Assembly: GCF_014805625.2 (NCBI RefSeq)
Contig: NW_023998432.1
Coordinates: 3,419,541 to 3,483,540, forward strand
Length of the DNA: 64,000 bases
Reading direction: 5' to 3'
Origin: Glossina fuscipes
Lineage: Eukaryota; Arthropoda; Insecta; Diptera; Glossinidae
Below, piece after piece: positions 24,725-35,646 of this stretch. The number at the start of each line of letters is the position of its first letter. Positions within the stretch are counted from its first letter, which is position 1. The notes beneath the pieces were generated by a model. That model was not told the DNA's origin. It saw only the letters and a program-made list of their open reading frames with translations, and did not search any database. The translations under genes were made by a program, and so were the position numbers.

Positions 24725-26665
24725 CTGCATGCTAAAACTACCCCCCACGCACACTTCACTCTCCTCCGCGGAGCCACTGTTAGGTGTTACTTCGCGGAGG
24801 CTGGTTACAATTAGCGCGCTTCCTGTGGTGGGGCCTCAGTGAAATAAACCATTGGGTTCCACTCCCTCCGCTTTCCATGCAATCTCTTTCTGATTACGAA
24901 GTCGGCTATGGTGCTCCAGGTTTCATTGCTGCTAGTTATCACTTGGAATATTTCACTGAACTCTTCTATTTGGAGTCTACCATTCTCAAACCTTTTGCAG
25001 TGAAGTATAGCGTGTTCTGCATCTTCATTTCCTTCTGAGTATTCCCGACAGTTTGATGAGTTGTCGTGCCCGAACCTGCACAGATACTTTCGAAAGTACC
25101 GGTGACCAGTCAGGAACTGGATAACATAATAATTTATGCCGTGCGGACTTTCGGATCATCGCGTTATGTTTAGGATAAGAACGGACGTCCATCTTCTTTT
25201 CGTTCTTCTTTCCCGACACTAGCCGCTAATCCTTCTTAAAGGTTTTTTGGGAACGGTCGAACGTTCGCCTTGTTCGGATGCGCTTCATTTCATCCCCAAA
25301 AAAAGTCTATTGTATTGCATGGCGCCTGTGATCACAAGGGCTGTGTGTCCTAACGCGCTAAAACGATATATTGACGCTAACTTTCGGTACCCCGCTTCCA
25401 CGGTGAGTGCTACCGCCCAAACTGGACTCGAATACATCAAGATCGAAGTTATCGCCGGGGCTTTTATTTCCCTATTGGTGGTTTTCGATCCTCCAACATT
25501 TGGCATCATCCCCGTCAAAGACGCCAGAATGGAAGCAGTCTTCTCTGCCGCGTAATCCACGTGGTGTTTAAAACTAAATCGATGGTCCAGCATAACTCCG
25601 AGGTATTTGAGATCAGGAGATGACTGCACGATGTGTTGCCCAACTCGTATGTAACACGTTTCCACCCGCTTTTGGCTGCTTATTAACACCGCCTCTGTCT
25701 TATGCACCGTAACTCTAGCCCCATCTCTTCTACTCACACCTTTGCTTTTGCGACTCCCTTGTTAGCCTTTATTTCCACCTCTGCAATGCACTACTACAAT
25801 TGCTATATCGTCGACAAAGCCGATAATCGTTGAACCAACAGACAGTTGTAGCTTCAGAACGCCGTCGTACAATATGTTCCACAGGAGAGGACCAAGGGCT
25901 GCTCTATGTGGGACGTCCGCCGTTATTTTAAGCGACTCCCCCCATCGCCGCTGTCGTACACCAACATGCGGTTTAAAAGGTAGCTTTTTATAATGTGAAG
26001 TATATACCTTGGAAATTGCATCCTTATGAGTCCCTTACGAATGATCCCCCAGTGCGCCGAGTTAAAGACGTTCTTCACGTCCAGTGCAACCACGGTGCAA
26101 GACTCCTTGTTGTCGCAATCCGTCGCTCTCCAGCTGTAGCGTCTAACGCAAACGTCACTACATATTCTATAGCGCCTTTGGTAGACCGTGCTCTCCTGAA
26201 TCCATATTGGTTATCCGAGAGACAACCTCTTTCTTTGACCACCAGTAGCAGGCGTTCGTATACGACCCTCTCCAATACTCTGCTCATTGTCTCCAGCAGA
26301 AAGATTGGCCGATATAACGATGGCTCGGTTAGTGGTTTCTTATTTTTGGAAGTGAAGGCCAACTTCTGCACCTTTGATTTATTTGGGAGATCTTCTCTTC
26401 CAAACACTTTTGGTGCATCCTGACGAAAATGTCTGATCTCCTTTGTACCACTGCCTATATAGCCCTGTCAGCTCTCTCGCAGTAATTGCCGCTACTAATT
26501 CATTTTTACTGCCGCGGAAATCTATCACTATATACGGCGGTCTCTGTGCAAAAAGTGTTGTTACTATCTCCCGTAGGATGAGTGGACACGTGAGTGTATG
26601 TGTTTTCGTGTGTGCGTGTATGTGTGAAAAGAGTGCAGGTGAAAGTCTGACGTACAACATGAATT
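24725..26665 (-). mobile_element. R1-like non-LTR retrotransposon remnant (ORF2: RT to C-terminus)
   Basis: Read on the minus strand, a broken ORF2 runs from about 26660 to 24730. RELTGLYRQWYKGDQTF lies before the RT, and PSLYRPIFLLETMSRVLERVVYERL with LSDNQYGFRRARST are RT blocks 1-2. HRAALGPLLWNILYDGV and IIGFVDDIAIVV (the F-x-DD catalytic box) come next. Then follow YLGVMLDHRFSFKHHV and NVGGSKTTNREIKAPAITSILMYSSPVWA, and near 25060 a Cys/His motif with EHAILHCKRF. Order and wording are those of R1-clade elements. At least three frameshifts or stops break it, and the endonuclease part is missing. No rDNA target is visible around it. Confidence 0.85.
26580..26640. repeat. GT-rich simple sequence
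   Basis: An imperfect GTGT tract ('gtgtatgtgttttcgtgtgtgcgtgtatgtgtg') at the 5' edge of the R1-like remnant. Confidence 0.6.
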
Positions 26666-26722
26666 GTTATAGAAAATTGTAGAGTAACTCAAAGTAAAAA
26701 TTTTGTCAATTGTGTACTATTA

Positions 26723-27650
26723 GGTTGCTCAGAAAGACATTTCATTTTTTTTCCAACCACAGATTTAATTGCAATTTTTCCCACACACGTTCACATTTAA
26801 GGCGCACGTTCTTCCCATTTGAGAACTGACATCGTAACGCTTGTGTAGGAAAAATTTTGTTTGATTTTTTCGCAAAAGTTTTCGTTTGATGTCTTACCAA
26901 ATATGGAAAATCGAAAGCAAGATTTTCAGCGTACTTTGCTTCTATTGCTAGCGAAAAAAAAACTATTGCATGCGTATGAAGTCGATAAATGGTCAGAACG
27001 TCAATGCCAAAACTGGCTAAACCGATAAAGAAAAAATAAAGGCATTAGTTGAAGTAAACCTCAAATGAAAATTCATGAGATCACCAAAACTTTAAATGTG
27101 TTAAACCCTACTGTTCTCGACAAAATATATATACACTACAATGACATCGACTTCTGTTTAGGCCAAAAAAAAATTCAATTTGTTTTCAAATTACCCAATA
27201 TAGTAACTATATATTACATAATTATGTACATACAAGTGGTTGCTGAGGATGTTGGCATGTAGCTTAACTCATGATATCAATTTTTTCGGATGTTTTGGGT
27301 ATGAAATGAGTTGGACGATAATGCGGCAGATCAAAAGACACTGGCGGTTTGTAACTTCTCGGCCAAAAACAACGCCGTAGTCATATCTCAGCCACCGTAT
27401 TCACCGAACTTGCCCCCTGACTTTTTTATCTTCCCAAAACTAAAAAGGCCCATGAAAAGACGAAGACGATTAAAGAGATAAAGACCGCATCACCAGAAGA
27501 GCTCAAGGCGATATTAGAAATGCTTCGATGTATGGAAAAAGTGCTGGCACAATATAGATTATATCTTAGCGGATTACTTTGAAGGACACAAAATAAATAT
27601 TGATGAATAAATAAATATTTTTAAAAAGATTAAAGTTACTTTTTTTAACA
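26723..27650 (+). mobile_element. Decayed mariner, 3' inverted repeat lost
   Basis: The left end 'GGTTGCTCAGAAAGACATTT' follows a TA. A start at about 26903 gives MENRKQDFQRTLLLLLAKKK, then YEVDKWSERQCQNWLNR, the mariner N-terminal region, before stops. The distal part reads PTSYSPNLAP-like and SSQN-like blocks in shifting frames, then a typical C-terminus around 27510-27600 (WKKCWHN...DYFEGDKINIDE). The expected right inverted repeat is cut off after 'aagttacttttttt'. It is a different mariner lineage from copies 1 and 2. Confidence 0.7.
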
Positions 27651-28300
27651 TGTATTCGGCATTATAACCACTCACACAATCATAAAAGAAAACAACGTGT
27701 TTTATTGGTATCTTTTTTTTCAACTTTGAATCAATTTTGATTTTCAGAACGAGTCATCACACCAAAACATTTCAATATCAGTTTTGTTATGAAGCAAGCA
27801 TTAGTATTAGATCACACAAACCGCAAATAAAAAAATGCCTTATGAGTTGTGACGTCGCTGCGACAACTCAAAATGTTGCTCAGAACACAGCCGTGCATTG
27901 TCTTTGGGGCAAATATTGTAAAATTAATATATCAAAGTAGCAAAGGGTTTTATTACCTTGTAAGCGCAATATTTGCTAGCCACTCAAGACCATTACATTT
28001 GGAGATCGTTTTGATAACTTTTTGCGCTAAATTTTATATTTACAAAATGTAGTCAAACTGATACCAAAATAAAGGTTTCAAGCTCAAATTTGGCAGAAAC
28101 ATTGGGAGTTCTTAATATTGAAACCTTTCATTGTGAAACGAAGTAATCGTTATGAACAGAGTTCTAAGATCCCTTTTCTCCTTTAATTTTCTTGGTATTT
28201 TAGGGATGTTTTACAAATATTAATTTACCAATAATTATAGCAAAAGTAGATACAAAAAATTACAGTGATTCTTCTCTTTAACACATTATAAGTAAAGTTA
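27650..28300. other. Intergenic, nothing recognised
   Basis: There is only a short family-1-like phrase at about 28075-28140 ('aggtttcaagctcaaatttggcagaaacattggg'). No gene. Confidence 0.45.
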
Positions 28301-28309
28301 ACAAAATTA

Positions 28310-29185
28310 AGTGAGGCAGTTATATTCGGTCATGGCCGAATCTTTTATACCCGTCATAATTATTCAAAAAAAAAAACAAAAAAAAAGAAGACTAAATTTT
28401 CATGCATTATAATAAGGAATAAGTGCAACTCATTTGTTCTACTTTTAAAATGAAAGTTTTTGTCGCATTGAGGTGAGGATGTTGTAGATGTGTCCTTTAA
28501 AAAGTTTATATCACTTCTAAGTTCTTTTGCAAATTTGGAAGCGATATCTTCATTTTTGTGAACGGGAGAATATTTACCACAAACTATGCAGTTGGACAGA
28601 CGAACAGATGGACAGTTGGACATGCTTGTGTCAAGAATTTATATACTTTATTGGGATTCTGAAGCTTGCTTTTACCCGTTATAAATATATAGAAAAAAAT
28701 AAGTAAACTTTGATATACTATAACATTAAATAGGTGCAGTCAATTTTTTTCATTTTTGTACAAGTACTATAGTACCGCCTACAGAATACACGTTCAAATT
28801 TTTGTACATTTATCGACTTTAGTTTATGTGTAGTGAGCAACAAACCAATTTATTATTGCTTTCGAAAAACAGAGGTTTCCTCACTTTGCGTAGTACTGTA
28901 GGCGTATCCTTTGACCGCTTTCGCCTATTTCGAATACCAACCTGCGTGCAAGAACTTCCGATGCTCCTGCCTGAACTCGATAGCCTCATTTTTGCGGCCA
29001 GGAGAATGTTTATAAGAGACATTACATTGACGGCCAGAAGAACATGCGGATATGTTTAATTTGATTCAGAATTTGATGCTTATCAAGAATACATATACCT
29101 TGTGGGCTTCCTTCTGGGCGTTACAAACTTTTTGATACAAAAAATACACACTTCATGCTTCGGTGATGAATATAAAGATTATTAA
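28310..29185 (-). repeat. Dispersed repeat family 1, full-length copy
   Basis: This is the best copy for defining the family, about 870 bp. In plus orientation it starts with 'tatattcggtcatggccgaa', whose 'attcggtcatggccgaat' is an almost perfect palindrome, then 'cttttatacccgtcataatt'. Two diverged modules follow, and it ends at 'cacttcatgcttcggtgatgaa'. Each module has a 'gatatcttcatttttg'/'gatagcctcatttttg' block next to a 'gaacatgcgga'/'gacagttggacatgc' block. No transposase frame is present. Confidence 0.65.
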
Positions 29186-29189
29186 ATAC

Positions 29190-31590
29190 GTATAATAGGA
29201 ATGATCTCTCAATGAAGCATTTGTAAAAATAGGCTACTCATAGAACATACGCGCCATGATAACTGTTCAAAGACAATCGCTTCGGAATAAGTTTTTTTAA
29301 TTTATGTGCAATGCTTTCGATGAGCTCTGAACTAAAGAAAAAAAAGATCAGTCTATCAATATTTTTTTGTGATTTTCTTTTCAAATAAAGACGAGGATAT
29401 AATTTTCCTACCTGTTTCACTTACAAGTTTTTTTTTATTTTAAAATGTATTTATTTCCCTTCTACCTATAAGAGATTTTTAATTTTAAACATCTATTTTC
29501 ATTTACAGTCGAATTTCGAATGAAGAAAAATGACTTTGAAAAAAAAGTCATAGAAAGGGACTTCACTGACGCAGAAAAACAAAAGAATTGCTTCAGTTTT
29601 AATTTGACAAATGTATATGAAATTGGGCATTAATCGCCTTTATTGCTTGTTTTCCATTCCTTATAAAATAACATTGAGTATAGAATAAAATTTTAAATCG
29701 TATCACATAAAAAATTATTAAATTAGTACAGAATAAACACAAATTAGATAAATAATTTCTAAATGTGAAATAAACTGCCATTATTCATTCTTAAATGTTG
29801 ACTTCTTTTTGGTTTATTTGCATGTAAGCATGGAAACCCATATGATTTGCCAATTCTTATAAACCCTCGTAAAAAGTCGATGTAATTGAAGTCTCATCCC
29901 GAACATAGGAATGGGGCGTCATTGCGTTAAACCGCTATATAATTGTATATGTATTTATCCCCCATTTTACGAAAAATTTTTCATTAATTTCTCATCTTGC
30001 CAACTCCCCTTAAGTATTTAAGAGACAGCTTACAATTAACTGTTTGTTTATTTATTTTATTTACTTACACATAAAACACAAGTAAAATAAATCAACCACC
30101 GAATTCAACTGACTCTTAACAGATCTTATACTAATTACTGTTAAAAACTAACATAACGTATATAAAGAGAAGTAAAGAAAAAAAATTAATAAATATATAA
30201 TAATTCATGTGTAAACTATGCATTTATTTGTCTAATATTTAAAGAAAATTTTCAGGGATGTGGTAAGATATATGGTTAAGCAATAAAAATAAGAAAACAA
30301 TAAATAAAAGAGAATAAAATAGAAAAATTATATTCGTCTCAACGCAACCAGACTGTCATGTAAGCAGACGACAATGAGGTACGCAACAATCGCCAAGTCA
30401 TGTTAACAAATTTGCTGGTGATTACCGCCAAGTGCGCTCTCTGACTTATGTCAAATCTGGCGATAATAAACATGTCGCGGAGAACAAATTCGCATTAGTG
30501 TTAAATGTAAACCAAGGAAAATTACCACAAGTCTGTCTTTTAGACTTGTGTTTGTAAAAAAAAAGCTACAGACGAAAGATATAAACAGCTATTAGGCAAT
30601 GAATTATTAATTCAAAAATTTTTAAAAATTGGAAAAAAAAGAGTGTCCGAAATTGCATTTGTGAATTATGAAGAAGAAAAAATGTTTGTAAAATTAAGTA
30701 CAATTTTTTTTTAAGTATCAAGCTAAATTAAGCTATGTTGATCATTGTGTACAATATGTCGTAATTTCCTTTTATTCCTATTCGACAAGAAGAGCGGAAG
30801 AGCTGCTACAGCTCAAAGAAGCAGGGAAGAATAGCAAACATGTGTCTGGCTCGGAAGAAAAATTTTTTATACACTGGACCTTCTTTTCATTTGTTCATAT
30901 GTGAGCATAAAAGAAAAAAAAGATTTGTCATACCGGAATGAAAGAGCAAATTTAAAATAATGATGAAGAAGACACCATTTATGTTAAGTAATCCCTAAAA
31001 ACTTTTTATAAAGAACTGTTAACATTAATTTTTATGGAACGTTTGTAAAAAAGAATACGTAATAATTAACTTTTTCTGCAATAAAAAGCCTAAACATTTA
31101 AATATACATACGTCAATTTGGCTCTCATATTTTACATTTCTCTCAGTTATTAACGCGCTGAAAAGGAAAATTTGAGAAGAGTTGCAAAGTATTAAAATGC
31201 TGGCGACGATGGCACCTAATTAACCCCTTGGCGATAATTAACTGTCTCCTAAAAAAACGGGCAATAATTTCAATAGACAAATGAACATAACAAATTGATT
31301 TCACCAGCTGTGTCCATACTAATATTACTCGACACAAATTTAACGAGAAATTGTTTATTGAGGATTATTTGCATAATTAAAAATTTCTTACGCAGTGGGC
31401 AAGTTGTTCCGTTTCTGATATGTTTCATTTTCATAAAAAACTTTTGTACAAATAATATTTATTTTGTAAAAAAGTACAAGGCATAATATAAATCAATTTA
31501 TTAAGCAAAGAGAAGAAATATTACATTGGCTTTATTTTATCTCAAATTTAGGCAAAATATTCCTATAATTTGCCATTGGACGTTTGATGA
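29190..31590. other. Intergenic, gene-free
   Basis: AT-rich sequence without motif-bearing frames. The more balanced part at 30340-30560 shows no coding or RNA signal I can name. Confidence 0.4.
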
Positions 31591-31599
31591 AGAATAATC

Positions 31600-32071
31600 T
31601 CATAACCAACATTCTTTCAGTCAAGTCGTTATCGTTTCATTATCAACTCTAGTAAAGCAGCAGTAGAAAAGTTGCGTTTAAACTAATATCAGAGAAATTG
31701 TCTTATTGTATAGTTCATATAATATTTTGTATATAATTGTCCGTTTAGTTTGTGAGCGTGTAACATAACAAAACGCAAAAGAAGAAAATCGAGAACAAAT
31801 CGCAAATAGAAATTAAAATAAGAAAATCGAAATCTTATAAAACAAAGTAAACCGGTAACTTAGACCGCAACACGAACCAAAAAAAGAAAGAGTGTATGAA
31901 TAGAAAGAAAAAAGATCAAAGTTCGAAAGGCTAAGCGATTCAGTATTGAAATTCATAAACGTTCTTAAAATATTTAACATTGCAAAGGCATAAGCTACTA
32001 AGAATAAAATAAAAGAAAGTGTGTAAAGCAATCTAAAGTAATTTGAAGGAAAATATTTAAAAAATTACAAA
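31600..32071 (+). other. Probable promoter and 5'UTR of the MSBP gene
   Basis: The A-rich leader ends 'aaaaattacaaaATG', a good insect start context. A start site near 'tcagtcaagtcgttatcg' (31618) is possible, but no TATA box is evident. Confidence 0.35.
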
Positions 32072-33829
32072 ATGTCTGGGGAAACATCCATGTTTTCGGC
32101 TATTGTCCATGAAATCATTTATAGTCCAATGAATTTGGCTTTGGTGGCTATTATTGCTTTTTTGGTATATAAAATCATCAAAGATCGAATTGAAGTGCCC
32201 AGTATGGCCTCTCAAAAACCACCTGAGCCAGAATTACCAAAAATGCGCAGAGATTTTACGGTAGCTGAACTTCATCAGTACGATGGCACACAGCCTGACG
32301 GCCGCGTATTAATGGCTGTTAACGGTAATGTGTTTGACGTCACCAAAGGGAAGCGTTTCTACGGACCAGGTGAATGAATTTCCATTTTTACCAGCGAGTG
32401 TAGGTCATTGCTGGCCAAAAAGTATTTTATTTACATTAATATATTGACAAAAACACGACGCGATGATAATGTTATGTTTCCGTGTAACATGTTGTATATA
32501 AGTCCGTCACAAAATTTCTCAACCGTAGAAAATAAAAAGAACACGTATACAGGCAAAGTTGCTTATTTGTGTGTGTGTGTGTGTGTGTTCACAATAAAAA
32601 AAAACACTTCAACTTCTGTTTCTATCCTGTTCGATAGCTGTTTCTGAGACTTCTTGCTATTTTTAGATTCTGCAAAAGCTACACATGTGTCTTCAATATC
32701 AGTTTGTGAGAAAATTCTAATTAGCAAAACAAATGTTGTTACACATAATGCATATATAATCATTAACTATAAATTCTTCCAAGAAAACCTTAATACAATT
32801 GCACTTCCCATTCTATTGAACTTTTAAGCTATTCCTCATTTAAATTATTCAAGTAACTAAGTTTGATAATCAAATTTTATACTTGCACGTATGTATCATC
32901 AAAAACAATTTTACACGTTTTTTCTTCCACTTGGTCAAACGCCGAGTTTCCAGTTCGATCTGCAGATTGTGTTACCATTATAACGAAACGTCACCATACC
33001 TAAAACCGTTTCATATCTGCCTGTATTCAAGAATCTGACTGTTCAACCTTTTCCAAATATGTTAAATGTAGAATTAAATATTGCTTGAACTATGAAAATG
33101 CTTTAGAAACAATTAAAGTAGTAGAGACAATCACTGCTTACGTCTTCTTAGTAGGTTCCGCTTAGAATATAATATATTTTCGGCGCGAACAGATATGCAT
33201 GCTTCATGTAGATTAAAGATAGAAAAGAAATGAGAATTTTAAGACAATTCGTAAAATTTACAGCAACAATCTCACAATTTAAAATTTTTTTAAATACATA
33301 AATTTGCAATGCATATAAGTTAAGCATTTTCTTGCAGTACTTCAACAGAAGAAAATAAAAAAAACCCTTTCTTAATATCCAGGTGGCCCCTATGCTTCTT
33401 TCGCGGGTCGTGATGCTTCACGAAATTTGGCGAGATTTAGTGTGGGCGCCAACGATAAAGATAAAGACGAATATGATGATCTCAGTGATCTAAGCGGAGT
33501 GGAAATGGACTCATTACGCGAATGGGAAATGCAATTCAGAGGTATGGCCGTTTTAACAAATGCATAAGAAATTTTTATATTATATGTGGCAATTGCTACT
33601 ACATATAGAAAAATACGATTTGGTTGGTAAATTATTACGTAAAGGTGAACAACCAACTAACTATGAAGACGAAGAGGAGGATACTGACAAAGACATCAAA
33701 CCTAATGACACCGCGTTAGAGTCGACTCCCAATATTATTACTAATGAAAATCTTACATCTGGCAGCAGCGATGATGAGGGCATACGAAAACGTCCCACCA
33801 CCACCTCTACAGCCGAAGAGGTCAAATAA
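32072..33829 (+). CDS. MSBP: Membrane-associated progesterone receptor (MAPR) family, membrane steroid-binding protein
   Basis: Three exons: 32072-32369, 33383-33541 and 33609-33829, joined in frame to 225 aa. Introns have gtgaat...ccag and gtatgg...atag borders. A single membrane helix spans about residues 17-36 ([16 protein letters not shown]), so the protein is anchored by its N-terminus with the rest cytosolic. A cytochrome b5-like domain follows (about 70-165), with the MAPR signature [16 protein letters not shown] and [13 protein letters not shown]. The Tyr of GPY (about residue 103) corresponds to the heme-ligating Tyr known in PGRMC1. The C-terminal tail is acidic and Ser/Thr-rich. 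Family members bind heme and sterols and modulate P450 and ecdysone signalling; that role is inferred from homology. Intron 1 (about 1 kb) contains a GT microsatellite. The gene lies upstream of ND-20 on the same strand. Confidence 0.93.
32563..32590. repeat. (GT)n microsatellite in MSBP intron 1
   Basis: About 12 GT dinucleotides at 'ttgtgtgtgtgtgtgtgtgtt'. Confidence 0.9.
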
Positions 33830-34640
33830 ATCTCTACATTAAAATACAAGATTCTCAATCACAAACAAAAAAGTACCACATTAGCACTATTTCTCTCTCT
33901 TATATTATAATCATCTACATATGGTTTGTGCACGCCCATAAAAACTTTTTTGAAATTTTTGTTTTACCTAAAATTGTCATGCTTGAATTATTTACAAATT
34001 TGTAAATTACCTTTATAATTTAAAGTTGGATAGTTTTGAAGGATTAAGTTTGCTTTCCACTTTTCGTAAAAATGCATTCATGTAATGCAATTGCCTAGGA
34101 AAGTTGAAAAATGCAAACACAAAACGGGTAATTAGTATTGTTTTAGCGGATGTACAAGATTATATACGAAAGAAATCATAATGTTAAGGGGCATTTAACG
34201 AAGTTTTACTAAGGTTTTGAAAAAAGTTTATTATTATTTATCTTTATTAAATTTTCATGTTCTTTTAATCATTAAAAAGTTTAGCAAAAAGAACAAATAC
34301 TTTCTATTTATGCATATAAATATATAAATTCAAATGCTGATGATATACTTAACAACAAAATAATAATAATGAATTTATATAAACATGCAAAAAAAGCTTG
34401 TGTTAAATTATTCCAATAGATTAAGCGGTAATTTTTTTTTTCGATTACATCAAGCGGAAGACTAATTCCATATATGGGTCTATAAAATTGATGGAAAAAT
34501 ACGAAAATGTTATATATTTTCTAGCAACTTAACTAGGAGCTAAAGTTTCGTCATTTCGTAAATCCTTATCTCTTCAGTTTTACGTTCACTTAATTTTATA
34601 TTTATAATTGTGCCAGAAATATGTAAACGAATATAAAGAG
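33830..34640. other. MSBP 3'UTR and spacer to ND-20
   Basis: An ATTAAA lies at about 33838, just after the stop. The rest is AT-rich with no second gene. 'aaaaaggttagtac' near 34730 could be the donor of a short non-coding first exon of ND-20. Confidence 0.4.
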
Positions 34641-34859
34641 CGAGCGTTACCAGACTACTAAATATATTTACCGAACATATGTTTGTTTGACACTTCCATT
34701 GTTTGTGTGATTGGAGCTTAGTTACATAAAAAGGTTAGTACAATTGTTCTTATTTTCCAAATATTGGTATAAAATTAAGGGTGAAATTTGTTATTATTGC
34801 TTTCGAGTTTAAATCACGTAATAATTGTAAGATACGTTAAACACTCAAATAGAAACGAA

Positions 34860-35525
34860 ATGCTTTGCTTCGCAACGTCGCTCGCGAACCAAACATCTAA
34901 GCTGCTAGCTTCTGGGCTACTCCCAGTGACGGGCGGTGCTTTCGGTCCTGGCCTAAACACTGTAATGCTGCGTAAGCAGCAAACTATGCCAGTGGTAGAT
35001 CCCAAAACTCCTTTGCCCAAAAAAGGTTACAGCCCTTTCGGGACCAAGCAATCTAGCATGGGTGAATGGACAATGGCACGTTTGGATGATTTACTTAATT
35101 GGGGCAGAAAATCTTCTATTTGGCCTCTAACTTTTGGTTTAGCTTGTTGTGCCGTAGAAATGATGCATATTGCTGCTCCCCGGTACGATATGGATCGCTA
35201 CGGTGTTGTATTCCGTGCGTCTCCTCGTCAAGCTGATGTTATAATTGTAGCAGGTACATTGACCAATAAAATGGCACCCGCTTTACGGAAAGTATACGAT
35301 CAAATGCCCGAACCCCGGTGGGTAATTTCAATGGGCAGTTGTGCCAACGGTGGTGGCTACTACCATTATTCATATTCGGTAGTACGTGGCTGTGATCGTA
35401 TTATCCCAGTGGATATATACGTACCTGGTTGTCCACCTACCGCGGAGGCTTTAATGTATGGTGTCCTTCAACTCCAAAAGAAAGTGAAGCGTATGAAGAC
35501 TTTGCAGATGTGGTATCGAAAGTAA
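34860..35525 (+). CDS. ND-20: NADH dehydrogenase (ubiquinone) 20 kDa subunit, mitochondrial complex I (NDUFS7/PSST)
   Basis: A single coding exon of 221 aa, the length of the Drosophila protein by recollection. I chose ATG 34860 over the upstream in-frame ATG 34788 because it gives a short presequence ([19 protein letters not shown], with no acidic residue in the first 46). The mature part carries the PSST signature: [10 protein letters not shown] with adjacent C96 and C97, then GSC (C161) and VPGCPP (C191). These four Cys are the ligands of iron-sulfur cluster N2, which hands electrons to ubiquinone. The protein works in the peripheral arm of complex I at the inner mitochondrial membrane. 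AATAAA is at 35609-35614. The gene converges on PDE12, 121 bp away. Confidence 0.97.
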   Translation: MLCFATSLANQTSKLLASGLLPVTGGAFGPGLNTVMLRKQQTMPVVDPKTPLPKKGYSPFGTKQSSMGEWTMARLDDLLNWGRKSSIWPLTFGLACCAVEMMHIAAPRYDMDRYGVVFRASPRQADVIIVAGTLTNKMAPALRKVYDQMPEPRWVISMGSCANGGGYYHYSYSVVRGCDRIIPVDIYVPGCPPTAEALMYGVLQLQKKVKRMKTLQMWYRK

Positions 35526-35608
35526 AATGTTAAAAAGAGATATTTTACCCTAAGCTATAGCATAAAAACCATTGCAAATGATATTTTGCGAATAAGTTTT
35601 TTGTGTGA

Positions 35609-35614
35609 AATAAA
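35609..35614 (+). terminator. ND-20 polyadenylation signal (AATAAA)
   Basis: The hexamer is 84 bp after the ND-20 stop and 33 bp before the last codon of the opposing PDE12 gene, so cleavage 10-30 bp downstream falls at the edge of the PDE12 coding end. Confidence 0.7.
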
Positions 35615-35646
35615 TACAATTATTGCAAAACTATGAAATTATTCTT

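Noticed and set aside
25247..25555. 102-aa plus-strand frame, and 142-aa frame at 25995-26423
   Set aside because: Antisense shadows of the R1-like reverse-transcriptase remnant on the minus strand.
34788..34859. Upstream in-frame ATG giving a longer ND-20
   Set aside because: It adds 24 residues unlike a mitochondrial leader and exceeds the family length; ATG 34860 gives 221 aa.
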